This document shows positions 27,681 to 38,252 of a stretch of 64,000 nt of DNA, piece by piece. The position numbers and the translations under genes were made by a program. The stretch is from assembly GCF_002934455.1 (NCBI RefSeq), contig NZ_PTIR01000024.1, positions 1 to 64,000 on the forward strand. The letters run 5' to 3'. Within the stretch, counting starts at the first letter, position 1, and each line of letters starts with the position of its first letter. A model generated the notes under the pieces. It saw only the letters and a program-made list of their open reading frames with translations. It ran no database searches and was not told where the DNA came from. Source of the stretch: Trinickia symbiotica (lineage in GTDB: Bacteria; Pseudomonadota; Gammaproteobacteria; Burkholderiales; Burkholderiaceae).

Positions 27681-28823
27681 ATGAATTTGCTGAAACGTAT
27701 TGCCGTGCCCGTCGCTTGCGCGATGACCGTTCTCGCGATGACGGCCTGTTCCTCGAAGGACGAGCGCCGCATTCCGACGCCGCTGACGGATTTCAAGCCC
27801 GCCCTTACCGTCGAGCGCGCATGGAAGGCGGACGTCGGCAAGGCGGGGCGCTACCTGTTCTCGCCGGTCGCCGTCGGCGATGCGGTGTACGCCGCCGGTA
27901 AGAACGGCACCGTGGCCAAGATCGACGGCAAGACGGGCAAGGAGATCTGGCGCACGAAGGTCCATGCCGACCTGACGGCCGGTGTGGGCAGCGACGGCAC
28001 GATGACCGCGGTCGGTGCCGAGCGCGGCGGCGTGTATGTGCTCGATGCCAACGGCAAACTGCTCTGGAAGTCGAACGTTCCGGGCGAGATCGTCTCCCCG
28101 CCGCTCGTCGGCAATGGTCTCGTCGTCGTGCGGACGATCGACGGCCAGATCAGCGCGTTCAACGCGGCGACGGGCGAATTGAAATGGGTTTATCACAACC
28201 GCGCCGTGCCGCTCAATCTGCGCGTCTCGGCAGGCATGACATTCGCGGCGGACGCCGCCGTGCTCGCGGGGTTCCCGGGCGGTGGGCTCGCGGCGATCAA
28301 CCTGAAGACCGGCGACGACTATTGGCAGGCGCCGGTATCGTTCCCGAAGGGCGTGACCGAGGTCGAGCGGATCAACGACGTGACCGGTGCGCCCACGCTC
28401 GTCGGCGCGGAAAGTTGCGCCGTGACCTTCCAGGGCAAGATCGGCTGCTTCGACGCGAACTCGGGACGGCCTATCTGGGAAAAGCCGTTTTCGAGCGCGA
28501 GCGGGGTAGCGCAGGATAGCGGCACCGTCGCCGCGGCCGACGACTGGTCCGTCGTGACCGCGTTCGCGGCTGACGATGGGCGCCAGCTCTGGCGCAACGA
28601 CAAGCTGAAGAACCGCGATCTGAGCGTGCCGTTGCTGTTGGGGCCGTCGGTTGTCTTTGGCGATTTCCAGGGGTACGTGCATTTCCTGTCGCGTGACGAC
28701 GGATCGTTCGTCGCGCGCGTGAAGACGGACGGCAGCGCGATCACGGCGGCGCCCGTCATCGTCGGCGATACGCTCGTCGTGCAGACGCGCGACGGCGATC
28801 TCTACGGCTTCCGCCCACGCTGA
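27681..28823 (+). CDS. bamB: Outer membrane protein assembly factor BamB
   Basis: 380-residue lipoprotein of the BAM complex. The signal peptide has a lipobox ending at C23 (VLAMTACSS). It is followed by an eight-bladed PQQ-type beta-propeller, visible as repeated segments such as DGKTGKEIWRTKV, DANGKLLWKSNV, NAATGELKWVY and ADDGRQLWR. It scaffolds BamA during beta-barrel insertion. The ATG at 27681 gives a compact signal peptide; the in-frame ATG at 27666 adds five residues and is possible. BamD of the same complex is at 46254-47114. Confidence 0.95.
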   Translation: MNLLKRIAVPVACAMTVLAMTACSSKDERRIPTPLTDFKPALTVERAWKADVGKAGRYLFSPVAVGDAVYAAGKNGTVAKIDGKTGKEIWRTKVHADLTAGVGSDGTMTAVGAERGGVYVLDANGKLLWKSNVPGEIVSPPLVGNGLVVVRTIDGQISAFNAATGELKWVYHNRAVPLNLRVSAGMTFAADAAVLAGFPGGGLAAINLKTGDDYWQAPVSFPKGVTEVERINDVTGAPTLVGAESCAVTFQGKIGCFDANSGRPIWEKPFSSASGVAQDSGTVAAADDWSVVTAFAADDGRQLWRNDKLKNRDLSVPLLLGPSVVFGDFQGYVHFLSRDDGSFVARVKTDGSAITAAPVIVGDTLVVQTRDGDLYGFRPR

Positions 28824-29145
28824 TCGCGGCTTTCGCGTTCGCGCGAGCCCCCGCGGCGGCTGAAGGGAACCCGGTCGCTCGGCGACAGGCCTTTCGTCGA
28901 TCGTTGATTGGCGGATTGCCTGGCGCGGTCCCCGATTCGAGTGCGCCGCCGGCGTGCTCGTGATAATTTGCGGCGAGGCGTAAGCCGGCTCGCCGCGTTT
29001 TGCTTTTGGTAGCGAACGCTGGTCTGTGGTCCACGCCGCATACCGGCTCCCTGCCGATGCCATGCTCGTTGGTCCCGGCATACGCGAAACGCGCGCTACC
29101 TGCGCTGCGCCGATGCCGGCACCGGCGCTTTGTTTAGACGACATC
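28824..29145 (+). other. Intergenic region between bamB and der
   Basis: A 322-bp gap inside an otherwise tightly packed operon-like run. One reading frame continues the der ORF back to 29026, but the residues are not conserved-looking and the der start is well fixed. I see no hairpin with a T-run, no clear promoter and no small conserved ORF. A promoter for der, or a lost gene, is possible but not demonstrated. Confidence 0.4.
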
Positions 29146-30483
29146 ATGAAACCCGTTATTGCCCTCGTCGGGCGCCCCAACGTGGGGAAGTCCACGCTGT
29201 TCAACCGGCTCACGCGCTCGCGCGATGCGCTCGTCGCCGATTTGCCGGGCCTCACGCGCGATCGCCACTACGGCGAGGGGCGAGTCGGCGATCGCGCCTA
29301 TCTCGTCGTCGATACGGGCGGTTTCGAGCCGGTCGCGAAAGACGGCATCCTGCACGAGATGGCGCGCCAGACGCGTCAGGCTGTGGAGGAGTCGGACGTC
29401 GTCGTCTTCATCGTCGACGGCCGCAACGGGCTTGCGCCGCAGGACAAGGCCATTGCCGACTACTTGCGCAAGACCGGTCGGCCAATCTTGCTCGTCGTCA
29501 ACAAGGCGGAAGGGATGAAGTACACGGCCGTGGCCGCCGACTTCTACGAACTCGGGCTCGGCGATCCGCGTGCGATCTCGGCCGCGCACGGCGACGGCGT
29601 GACCGAAACGATCAACGACGCGCTCGAGATCGCCTATGCCGGACATCCCGAAGAAGCGGAAGCGGAGCAGGCGCCGCGCGGCGTGAAGATCGCGATCGTC
29701 GGGCGGCCGAACGTCGGCAAGTCGACGCTCGTCAATTCGCTCATCGGCGAGGAGCGTGTCATCGCTTTCGATATGCCGGGCACGACGCGTGATTCGATCT
29801 ACGTCGATTTCGAACGGCAGGGGCGGCCCTATACGCTCATCGATACTGCTGGCCTGCGCCGGCGCGGCAAGGTCTTCGAGGCGATCGAGAAGTTTTCGGT
29901 CGTCAAGACGCTGCAGTCGATCGCCGATGCGAACGTCGTCATTTTGCTGCTCGATGCGCGCCAGGACATTTCCGACCAGGACGCCCACATTGCCGGCTTC
30001 GTGGTCGAGCAGGGTCGTGCGCTCGTGGTCGGCGTCAACAAGTGGGATGGTCTCGACGAGCATGTGCGCGCGCGGACGAAGGCCGACATGATGCGCAAGC
30101 TGAAGTTTCTCGATTTCGCCAAGTTCCACTTCATTTCCGCCACCGAGAAGACGGGTATCGGCGCGCTGATGCGCTCGGTCGACGACGCTTACGCCGCGGC
30201 GATGGCGAAGCTGCCGACGCCGAAGCTCACGCGCGCGCTGATCGCGGCCGTCGAGTTTCAGCAGCCGCGGCGGCGCGGCCCCGTGCGACCGAAGCTGCGC
30301 TACGCGCATCAGGGCGGCCAGAACCCGCCGATCATCGTCATCCACGGCAATGCGCTCGATGCGGTGACCGACACCTACAAACGCTATCTCGAAAATCGAT
30401 TCAGAGAAACTTTCTCGCTGACCGGGACTCCATTGCGGATAGAGTTTCGCTCGTCGACCAATCCATACGCTGGAAAGGTCTGA
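29146..30483 (+). CDS. der: Ribosome biogenesis GTPase Der
   Basis: 445-residue double GTPase that acts in 50S subunit maturation. The two G domains each have the P-loop GRPNVGKS (residues 8-15 and about 185-192), their G3 motifs (DTGGFEP and DTAGLRRRG) and G4 motifs (NKAEG and NKWDG). A C-terminal KH-like domain follows and ends near [12 protein letters not shown]. The ATG at 29146 gives the family-standard [16 protein letters not shown]; the upstream extension to 29026 is not supported. It lies between bamB and hfq, the usual order. Confidence 0.97.
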   Translation: MKPVIALVGRPNVGKSTLFNRLTRSRDALVADLPGLTRDRHYGEGRVGDRAYLVVDTGGFEPVAKDGILHEMARQTRQAVEESDVVVFIVDGRNGLAPQDKAIADYLRKTGRPILLVVNKAEGMKYTAVAADFYELGLGDPRAISAAHGDGVTETINDALEIAYAGHPEEAEAEQAPRGVKIAIVGRPNVGKSTLVNSLIGEERVIAFDMPGTTRDSIYVDFERQGRPYTLIDTAGLRRRGKVFEAIEKFSVVKTLQSIADANVVILLLDARQDISDQDAHIAGFVVEQGRALVVGVNKWDGLDEHVRARTKADMMRKLKFLDFAKFHFISATEKTGIGALMRSVDDAYAAAMAKLPTPKLTRALIAAVEFQQPRRRGPVRPKLRYAHQGGQNPPIIVIHGNALDAVTDTYKRYLENRFRETFSLTGTPLRIEFRSSTNPYAGKV

Positions 30484-30569
30484 GCGGCAGCGCACACAAG
30501 CGATCGGCGGGGCCTGCTCGTGCCCCTGGCCGGACGGCCAGGCGGCGCGTGCGCTATCGAAAATCGGCT

Positions 30570-30575
30570 ATAGTG
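30570..30575 (+). promoter_or_regulatory. Candidate -10 element for hfq
   Basis: TATAGT lies 76 bp before the hfq ATG, in the 167-bp gap after der. A clear -35 hexamer is not visible. It would give hfq a leader of about 65-70 nt. Confidence 0.35.
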
Positions 30576-30650
30576 TAGCGATTGGTAGCGGATTTCTTTT
30601 TCTTCGCTGCCAATCCAGATCCAACCTGCAAAAAAACGACGGAGTTTGCT

Positions 30651-30887
30651 ATGAGCAACAAAGGGCAACTGTTACAAGACCCGTTTCTGAACGCACTGCG
30701 CAAAGAGCACGTGCCGGTCTCGATCTATTTGGTGAACGGCATCAAGCTTCAAGGGAACATCGAATCGTTCGACCAGTACGTCGTGTTGCTCCGGAATACC
30801 GTTACTCAGATGGTGTACAAGCACGCCATCTCGACAGTAGTGCCCGCTCGTCCGGTCAACTTCCACCCGGACGCCGAAACGACCTGA
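30651..30887 (+). CDS. hfq: RNA chaperone Hfq
   Basis: 78-residue Sm-like hexameric RNA chaperone that pairs small RNAs with mRNAs. Sm1 ([39 protein letters not shown]) and Sm2 ([12 protein letters not shown]) are intact. The C-terminal tail is short compared with E. coli Hfq (102 residues), typical of beta-proteobacteria. The start [12 protein letters not shown] at 30651 is standard; an in-frame upstream ORF to 30582 is not. A long perfect hairpin follows immediately and hflX comes next. Confidence 0.98.
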   Translation: MSNKGQLLQDPFLNALRKEHVPVSIYLVNGIKLQGNIESFDQYVVLLRNTVTQMVYKHAISTVVPARPVNFHPDAETT

Positions 30888-30894
30888 ACCCATG

Positions 30895-30946
30895 GAAGCG
30901 GCCGGCATGACGTCGGGGCAACCGGCGCCATGCCGGCCGCTTCATT
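30895..30946 (+). terminator. Long hairpin between hfq and hflX (possible terminator or attenuator)
   Basis: GAAGCGGCCGGCATG (30895-30909) pairs perfectly with CATGCCGGCCGCTTC (30929-30943) around a 19-nt loop and is followed by ATTTTG. The T-run is short, so partial termination is likelier than complete. The proposed hflX TTG start lies directly at its 3' foot. Confidence 0.6.
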
Positions 30947-32218
30947 TTGACGCACATCGATTTGATCAACGCAGCGCTCGTCGGCATCGACTTCGGAAAA
31001 ATCGACTTCGAAGCCAGTCTCGAAGAACTCAGCCTGCTCGCGCACAGCGCGGGCGCTCATCCCGCCGTTACGCTCACCGGTCGCCGCTCGAGCCCGGACG
31101 CCGCATTGTTCGTCGGCAGCGGCAAGGCGGAGGAATTGCGCCTCGCCTGCGAAGCGAATGACGTGGAAATCGTCATCTTCAATCACGCGCTCGCACCCGC
31201 TCAGCAGCGCAATCTGGAGCGGACGCTTAACCGGCGCGTCGTCGACCGCACGAGCCTGATCCTCGACATCTTCGCGCAGCGCGCCCGTTCGCACGAGGGC
31301 AAGCTGCAGGTCGAGCTCGCCCAACTGCAGTACATGGCCACACGGCTCGTGCGTGCGTGGACTCACCTCGAGCGGCAAAAGGGTGGGATTGGCTTGCGCG
31401 GCCCCGGCGAAACGCAGCTCGAAACCGACCGCCGGCTCATCGGCGAGCGCATCAAGATGCTGAAAGGGCGGCTCGAGAAGCTGCAGCGGCAACACGGCAC
31501 GCAGCGGCGGCAGCGGCAACGCAATCGGACGATGTCGGTATCGCTGGTCGGCTACACGAACGCGGGGAAGTCGACCTTGTTCAATGCGCTCACGAAGGCG
31601 CAGGCCTACGCCGCCGATCAGCTCTTCGCCACGCTCGACACGACGTCGCGGCGTGTCTTCCTCGGCGACGACGTCGGGCAGGTCGTCATCTCCGATACGG
31701 TCGGATTCATTCGCGAGCTGCCGCACCAACTCGTTGCCGCATTTCGTGCGACGCTCGAGGAGACGATCCATGCGGACTTGCTGTTGCACGTCGTCGACGC
31801 ATCGAGCGCCGTGCGGCTCGATCAGATCGATCAAGTGAACGAAGTGCTGCATGAAATCGGCGCCGATGCGGTGCGCCAGGTGCTCGTCTTCAACAAGATC
31901 GACGCGGTGCCTGAGCTGGCGGCGCGCAAGGAGGCGGTCGAGCGGGATGAGTATGGTAATATCTCGCGCGTCTTTTTGAGCGCGCGCACGGGGCAGGGAC
32001 TCGATTCGTTGCGCGCAGCCATCGCCGAGATCGCCACCTCCGAACATCTTTCAGACACCGGGCGGGCGCTGCCGGAGGATCAGCCGGCGGGTCGCGCGCA
32101 CGAGGACGTCGACGCAACGTGGATCGACGGAACGAAGGCGGCGCCGCGTTCCGATTCAGGGCGGGACACGCCCAGCGAACCTCAGTCCCGAAGAGGGACG
32201 TCATACGGGGCAAATTGA
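30947..32218 (+). CDS. hflX: GTPase HflX
   Basis: About 423-residue ribosome-associated GTPase that splits stalled or hibernating ribosomes. The N-terminal HflX domain (ALVGIDFGKIDFEASLEEL, TGRRSSPDAALFVGSGKAEEL) leads to the RGPGETQLETDRRLI helix and the G domain with P-loop GYTNAGKSTLFN, DTVGFIRELPH and NKIDAVPE. There is no ATG near the conserved start: TTG at 30947 or TTG at 30962 must serve. It lies in the hfq-hflX-hflK-hflC order seen in many proteobacteria, directly behind a strong hairpin. Confidence 0.95.
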   Translation: MTHIDLINAALVGIDFGKIDFEASLEELSLLAHSAGAHPAVTLTGRRSSPDAALFVGSGKAEELRLACEANDVEIVIFNHALAPAQQRNLERTLNRRVVDRTSLILDIFAQRARSHEGKLQVELAQLQYMATRLVRAWTHLERQKGGIGLRGPGETQLETDRRLIGERIKMLKGRLEKLQRQHGTQRRQRQRNRTMSVSLVGYTNAGKSTLFNALTKAQAYAADQLFATLDTTSRRVFLGDDVGQVVISDTVGFIRELPHQLVAAFRATLEETIHADLLLHVVDASSAVRLDQIDQVNEVLHEIGADAVRQVLVFNKIDAVPELAARKEAVERDEYGNISRVFLSARTGQGLDSLRAAIAEIATSEHLSDTGRALPEDQPAGRAHEDVDATWIDGTKAAPRSDSGRDTPSEPQSRRGTSYGAN

Positions 32219-32251
32219 AGGCTCTACTCCCAACTCGAGCGAACGAACAAG

Positions 32252-33577
32252 GTGAACGAACATAACGAGCGGAGCTTCTGGATGCGTGCTTGCGCGTTGC
32301 TTTCCATCAGCGATCCTCGCTGGGGGCGTAGCGACGGCAATGGCAACACGCAGCGCCCGAACGAACCGAACCGCCCGAAGGGCAACGGCGACGGCCCGCC
32401 CGATCTCGACGAGATGTGGCGTGATTTCAATCGGCGGCTCTCGCGGCTCTTCGGCCGGCGCCAGGGGCCGGGGCCCGGCGATCGGAGGCCCGACAATGGC
32501 CGCGCGGCTCGTGTCGGCGTCGGCATTCTCGTCGGCGTGCTGATTGCAATCTATATCGGCAGCGGCGTGTTCGTCGTACAAGAAGGGCAGACGGGCGTCG
32601 TGCTGCAGTTCGGCAAATATCGCCGCACGGTCGGGCCCGGCATTCATCTGCGTTCGCCCTATCCGTTCGAAACGGATGAGATCGTGAACGTGGCCGAGAT
32701 TCGGTCGATCGAGGTCGGGCGCAACAATACCGTCAACGACGGCAGCGTCAGCGACGCATCGGTGCTGACGCATGACGGCGATATCGTCGACGTTCGATTC
32801 GCGGTCCGGTATCAGGTGAAGTCGCCGGCCGATTATCTCTTTCGTGCGGCCGATCCCGATCGCAGCGTTACCGAAGCGGCGCAGGCCGCGGTTCGCGAGC
32901 TCGCGGGCGCGCGCGCCAGCAACGAATTGCTCGGCAAAGACCACGACGCCTTGGGGCAGTCGCTCGCCGATTCGATTCAGCATTCGCTCGATCGCTATGG
33001 CGCCGGGCTGACAGTCGTCGGCGTGACCGTCGAGAGTATCGAGCCGCCGCAGCAAGTGCAGGCCGCCTACGCCGACGCCGCGCGCGCGAACGACGATCGC
33101 GAGCGTGCGAAGCGCGAGGCGCAGGCTTATGCGAGCGAGCTGTTGCCGCGCGCACAGGGCGACGCGTCACGCGTGATCGACGACGCCAAGGCGTATGCCG
33201 ATCGCGTCGTCGAGCAGGCCGAGGGCGACGCCGAGCGCTTCAACGAGGTCTACGCGCAATACGCCAAGGCGCCGGCCGTCGTGCGCGAGCGTATGTATCT
33301 CGATACGATGCGCGAAATCTACTCGAACGCGACCAAGGTATTCATCGCCGGCAAGCCGGGCACGAGCATCGTGAACGTTCCGCTCGACAAGCTGCTCGAG
33401 GCGAATCGCCGGCCCGCCGCCGAAGCCGCCGCATCGTCGGCCGCGCCCGCTTCCGCGCCGCAGGCGGGCGCGTCCTCGGCGCCATCCGCTGCGAGCCAGG
33501 CGGTGCCCGCGAGCGACGCGCTGCGCTCGCGCGACACGTTGCGCAGCCGCGCGCGCGAAGACGAACTACAACAATAG
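32252..33577 (+). CDS. hflK: FtsH protease modulator HflK
   Basis: 441-residue SPFH/stomatin-family protein. The hydrophilic N-terminus contains the DLDEMWRDFNRRLSRLFG motif. A membrane helix (about 88-110: RVGVGILVGVLIAIYIGSGVFVV) is followed by the SPFH domain, a long coiled coil (ANDDRERAKREAQAYASELL) and an Ala/Ser-rich C-terminal tail. With HflC it forms a periplasm-facing cage around the FtsH protease and modulates its access to membrane substrates. Translation starts with GTG. hflC follows after 11 bp. Confidence 0.95.
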   Translation: MNEHNERSFWMRACALLSISDPRWGRSDGNGNTQRPNEPNRPKGNGDGPPDLDEMWRDFNRRLSRLFGRRQGPGPGDRRPDNGRAARVGVGILVGVLIAIYIGSGVFVVQEGQTGVVLQFGKYRRTVGPGIHLRSPYPFETDEIVNVAEIRSIEVGRNNTVNDGSVSDASVLTHDGDIVDVRFAVRYQVKSPADYLFRAADPDRSVTEAAQAAVRELAGARASNELLGKDHDALGQSLADSIQHSLDRYGAGLTVVGVTVESIEPPQQVQAAYADAARANDDRERAKREAQAYASELLPRAQGDASRVIDDAKAYADRVVEQAEGDAERFNEVYAQYAKAPAVVRERMYLDTMREIYSNATKVFIAGKPGTSIVNVPLDKLLEANRRPAAEAAASSAAPASAPQAGASSAPSAASQAVPASDALRSRDTLRSRAREDELQQ

Positions 33578-33588
33578 GAGCGCAAAAG

Positions 33589-34497
33589 ATGAATCGTATA
33601 GTCGCGCTCGTCGTGCTGGTCGTCATCCTGCTCTTCGCGGGTTCGTCGACGCTCGTCGTCGTCGATCAGCGTCATGTGGCTATCGTTTATTCGCATAGCG
33701 ACGCGAATCCCGTCGTCCTCGGTCCCGGGCTGCATTTCAAGTTGCCGACACCTTTGCAGGCGGCCATGCGTATCGACACGCGTATTCAGACGCTCGAAGC
33801 GGCCAGCGCCGAGCGTTGCCAAACGTCGGACAAGACCGATCTGCTCGTGAGTCCGCTCGTCAAATACCGAATCGTCGATCCGCTGAAGCTGTTCGATACG
33901 ACCGATGGGGATCCACAAAGCCTGGCCGACAGACTCGCCTCGCTCACGCGGGAGGCGCTTGCCGGTGCGTTCGAAAAGCGCACGCTGACCGATGCGCTCG
34001 CGCATCAGTCCGAGATTGCGAGCACCGCACGTCAGACGATGACGGCGCAAGCGGAAACGCTCGGCATCGAGATAGTCGATGTCCAGTTGGCCCGCGTCGA
34101 TTTTCCGGCGAGCGCGGCCGATGCCGTCTATAAGCGCATGACCGCGGCGCAGCAACAACTGGCAAGCGACGCGCGCGCGCAGGGCGCGGCGCAGGCCGAG
34201 AAGATCAAGGCCGACGCCGACCGCCAACGCCAGGCGATCGCCGCCGATGCGTATGCGAAGGCACAGGCGATCAAGGGGCAGGGTGACGCAAAGGCGGCCG
34301 AGATCGCCGCCGACGCTTTCGGCCGCGATCCCGGTTTTTATCAGTTCTACCAAAGCTTGCAAGCCTATCGCGCCATCTTCAAGCCGAACGACGTGATCGT
34401 CGTCGATCCGGACAGCGAGTTCTTCCGCTTCATGCGCGGCCCGGAAGGCGCCGCGGCACCTGCGTCGGGCCCCGCCGCGGCTGCCCGCAAGCGGTGA
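33589..34497 (+). CDS. hflC: FtsH protease modulator HflC
   Basis: 302-residue partner of HflK. An N-terminal membrane anchor (IVALVVLVVILLFAGSSTLVVV) is followed by the SPFH domain (DQRHVAIVYSHSDANPVVLGPGLHFK) and a coiled coil with AEKIKADADRQRQAI, ending in a conserved FYQFYQSLQAYRAIF segment. AGGAG precedes the ATG. The hflK-hflC pair is tightly spaced and certainly co-transcribed. Membrane topology places the bulk in the periplasm. Confidence 0.96.
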   Translation: MNRIVALVVLVVILLFAGSSTLVVVDQRHVAIVYSHSDANPVVLGPGLHFKLPTPLQAAMRIDTRIQTLEAASAERCQTSDKTDLLVSPLVKYRIVDPLKLFDTTDGDPQSLADRLASLTREALAGAFEKRTLTDALAHQSEIASTARQTMTAQAETLGIEIVDVQLARVDFPASAADAVYKRMTAAQQQLASDARAQGAAQAEKIKADADRQRQAIAADAYAKAQAIKGQGDAKAAEIAADAFGRDPGFYQFYQSLQAYRAIFKPNDVIVVDPDSEFFRFMRGPEGAAAPASGPAAAARKR

Positions 34498-34575
34498 GGC
34501 ATAGGCGGAATTCGCTCAATATCAACGATAGACAGAAGAGGAGACGCCGCGACCACCCGGTAGCGGCTGCTGCGA

Positions 34576-34767
34576 ATGGACATGGCCGGCTCGTTACTGC
34601 TCGCGATAGCGCTGATGCTCATCATCGAGGGAATGTTCCCGTTCGTATTCCCCACGGCGTGGCGCGAGACGTTTCGTAGAATAGCGACGCGGCCCGCGCA
34701 TCATATCCGCATCGGCGGACTCATCGTCATGGCGCTCGGCCTGCTGCTGCTTCTCGCCGCGACGTAG
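34576..34767 (+). CDS. DUF2065 family small membrane protein
   Basis: 63-residue protein with two hydrophobic helices (SLLLAIALMLIIEGMFPFVFP and IGGLIVMALGLLLLLAAT) joined by a short basic segment, WRETFRRIATRP. This is the DUF2065/YjeT type, which in many proteobacteria sits between hflC and purA, exactly as here. The function is unknown; the position suggests a link to HflKC-FtsH or simple co-transcription. The start may be 34576 or the ATG at 34582. Confidence 0.85.
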   Translation: MDMAGSLLLAIALMLIIEGMFPFVFPTAWRETFRRIATRPAHHIRIGGLIVMALGLLLLLAAT

Positions 34768-34826
34768 CAGGCAAATCATGACGCACGCGGCGCGGGGCGC
34801 GAAGCCCGAGCGCGAAACTTGGTTGC

Positions 34827-34849
34827 GGCGGCGCGAGGCTTGCGCCGCC
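34827..34849 (+). other. Short hairpin before hisZ
   Basis: GGCGGCGC (34827-34834) pairs with GCGCCGCC (34842-34849) around a 7-nt loop. No T-run follows. It may shape the hisZ leader; termination is not supported. Confidence 0.3.
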
Positions 34850-34881
34850 TCATGATCTGATTGATCTCGTAGGACCTATCG

Positions 34882-36063
34882 ATGTCGACCTGGCTGCTTC
34901 CCGAGAATATCGCCGACGTATTGCCGTCCGAGGCGCGCAAGATCGAGGAGCTGCGTCGCGCGCTGCTCGATCGCTTTCGCGCATACGGCTACGAAATGGT
35001 GATGCCGCCGCTGCTCGAATATCTCGAGTCGCTTCTGACGAGCGGCGGCAGCGATCTGAATTTGCGCACGTTCAAGCTCGTCGATCAGCTTTCGGGCCGC
35101 ACGCTCGGCCTGCGCGCCGACACGACGCCGCAGGTCGCGCGCATCGACGCGCATCTGCTCAATCGTCAAGGCGTGACGCGACTTTGCTACGCGGGAAGCG
35201 TGCTGCACACGCGCCCACGCGGGCTCTACGCGACGCGCGAGCAGATTCAGGTCGGCGCCGAAATCTACGGCCATGCGGGGCTCGAAGCGGACGCCGAGAT
35301 TCAGCAGCTCGCGCTCGATGCGTTGCGTCTCGCCGGCTTGCAGTCCGTGCGGCTCGACTTGTGCCATGCGGGCGTTCTCCAGGCGCTTTTCGCGCGCGAC
35401 CCCGCCGCGGCCGCCCTCGGCGAGTCCCTTTACGAGGTGCTTGCTGGCAAGGATGTGGCGCGGCTCGCGGAGTTGACGCGCGGCCTGGCCGACCCCGTCG
35501 CCGACGCGCTGCGCGCGCTGCCCGCACTCTACGGCGACGCGTCGGTGCTCGACGAGGCACGCCGGCGCCTGCCGCAATGGCCTGAAATCACGCGCGCCCT
35601 GGACGACCTCGGTTTTCTGGCGGCGCAAGTCGAAGCGGCCGACGTGACTGTCGATCTTGCCGATCTGCGCGGTTATGCCTACCACAGCGGCGTCATGTTT
35701 TCTGCCTATGTGAGCGGCGTACCGAACGCCGTTGCGCGCGGCGGGCGCTACGACCACGTCGGGCAAGCGTATGGCCGCGCCCGTCCCGCGACGGGATTCT
35801 CGCTCGACTTGCGCGAAGTGGCGCGCATTTCGCCGATGGAGGCGCGCAGCAGTGCGATTCTCGCGCCCTGGAAGCACGACGAGGGGCTGCGCGCGAGCGT
35901 GGCGGCGTTGCGCGACGCGGGGGAGGTCGTGATCCAGGCCTTGCCCGGGCACGAGCACGATCTCGACGAATTCGCCTGCGACCGGGTGCTCGTCGAGCGC
36001 GACGGCGCCTGGATCGTCGAGCCCAGGCGAGTGGGCCTGGCACCAGCCGACACGCGCGCGTAG
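34882..36063 (+). CDS. hisZ: ATP phosphoribosyltransferase regulatory subunit HisZ
   Basis: 393-residue HisS-like paralogue without a tRNA-binding C-terminal domain. It starts [25 protein letters not shown] and contains [17 protein letters not shown] and [28 protein letters not shown]. HisZ pairs with the short form of HisG to give the first, feedback-regulated step of histidine synthesis, so a short hisG is expected elsewhere in the genome. The hflC-DUF2065-hisZ-purA order is common in beta- and gamma-proteobacteria. Confidence 0.95.
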   Translation: MSTWLLPENIADVLPSEARKIEELRRALLDRFRAYGYEMVMPPLLEYLESLLTSGGSDLNLRTFKLVDQLSGRTLGLRADTTPQVARIDAHLLNRQGVTRLCYAGSVLHTRPRGLYATREQIQVGAEIYGHAGLEADAEIQQLALDALRLAGLQSVRLDLCHAGVLQALFARDPAAAALGESLYEVLAGKDVARLAELTRGLADPVADALRALPALYGDASVLDEARRRLPQWPEITRALDDLGFLAAQVEAADVTVDLADLRGYAYHSGVMFSAYVSGVPNAVARGGRYDHVGQAYGRARPATGFSLDLREVARISPMEARSSAILAPWKHDEGLRASVAALRDAGEVVIQALPGHEHDLDEFACDRVLVERDGAWIVEPRRVGLAPADTRA

Positions 36064-36173
36064 CGGGTCGCGCGCCGCACGAAAGGTCCCATGCCGTTGA
36101 AGCTAAAGGGAAATTCGGGAAAAACCTCGGAAGCTTCGACGAACATGGGTAGAATACGTTTTTAACCAGCTAA

Positions 36174-37529
<1,356 letters not shown>

Positions 37530-37537
37530 AGCCCGCC

Positions 37538-38104
37538 ATGACGATGATTGCCATGACGGATCCACGCAACGACGAAAAGAATCTTTGGATCAGCTGGGAC
37601 GAATACCACCGGCTGATCGAACTGCTTGCGCTCGCCGTGCACGATTCGGGCTGGAAGTTCGACAAGATCCTTTGCCTCGCGCGCGGCGGCTTGCGTGTCG
37701 GCGACCAGCTTTCGCGGATCTACGACCTGCCGCTCGCGATCCTCGCGACGAGTTCTTATCGCGAAGCTGCCGGCACGTTGCAAGGCGAGCTCGACATCGC
37801 CCAGTACATCACGATGACGCGCGGCGAGCTATCGGGCAATGTCTTGCTCGTCGACGATCTCGTCGATTCGGGCGTCACGCTGGCGCGCGTCCAGCAGCAC
37901 CTGAAGGAACGATATCCGGCCGTGGAGGCCGTACGCTCCGCGGTGCTTTGGTACAAGGGCTGCTCGAAGGTGAAGCCCGACTATTTCGTCCAGTTTTTGC
38001 CGACCAACCCGTGGATCCATCAGCCATTCGAAGAATGGGACACGGTGCGTCCGCACAATCTCGGAGCATGGATCAAGCGCGGCATTTCGCAAAGCGCGGG
38101 CTGA
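37538..38104 (+). CDS. Phosphoribosyltransferase family protein
   Basis: 188-residue type I PRTase-fold protein. The PRPP-binding loop is VLLVDDLVDSGVTLARV (about residues 103-119), preceded by LARGGLRVGDQLSRI. It resembles the predicted hypoxanthine/xanthine-guanine-like PRTases found after purA in beta-proteobacteria. Substrate specificity cannot be read from the sequence; purine salvage is inferred from purA next door. In-frame ATGs at 37544 and 37553 are alternative starts. An intrinsic terminator follows. Confidence 0.88.
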   Translation: MTMIAMTDPRNDEKNLWISWDEYHRLIELLALAVHDSGWKFDKILCLARGGLRVGDQLSRIYDLPLAILATSSYREAAGTLQGELDIAQYITMTRGELSGNVLLVDDLVDSGVTLARVQQHLKERYPAVEAVRSAVLWYKGCSKVKPDYFVQFLPTNPWIHQPFEEWDTVRPHNLGAWIKRGISQSAG

Positions 38105-38151
38105 AGGCACGCTAGTTGCGTATGCAGCTCGGCCACGGCCGAGCCTTATGC

Positions 38152-38179
38152 AAGCGGAGTCGTCGTACTCCGCTTTTTT
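38152..38179 (+). terminator. Rho-independent terminator after the purA-linked phosphoribosyltransferase
   Basis: AAGCGGAGT (38152-38160) pairs with ACTCCGCTT (38167-38175) around CGTCGT and is followed by TTTT. A second inverted repeat (GCTCGGC and GCCGAGC) lies just upstream at 38127-38144. Confidence 0.85.
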
Positions 38180-38252
38180 CATGTGCGCTGACGCAAAGCG
38201 CGGCTAGAATAGCGCTCGCTCCCGGCTCATCGGCCGCCATTTCCTCCTGTTT

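Noticed and set aside
34882-36063. Second histidyl-tRNA synthetase
   Set aside because: The gene lacks the anticodon-binding domain and has HisZ features; hisS is at 25641-26981.
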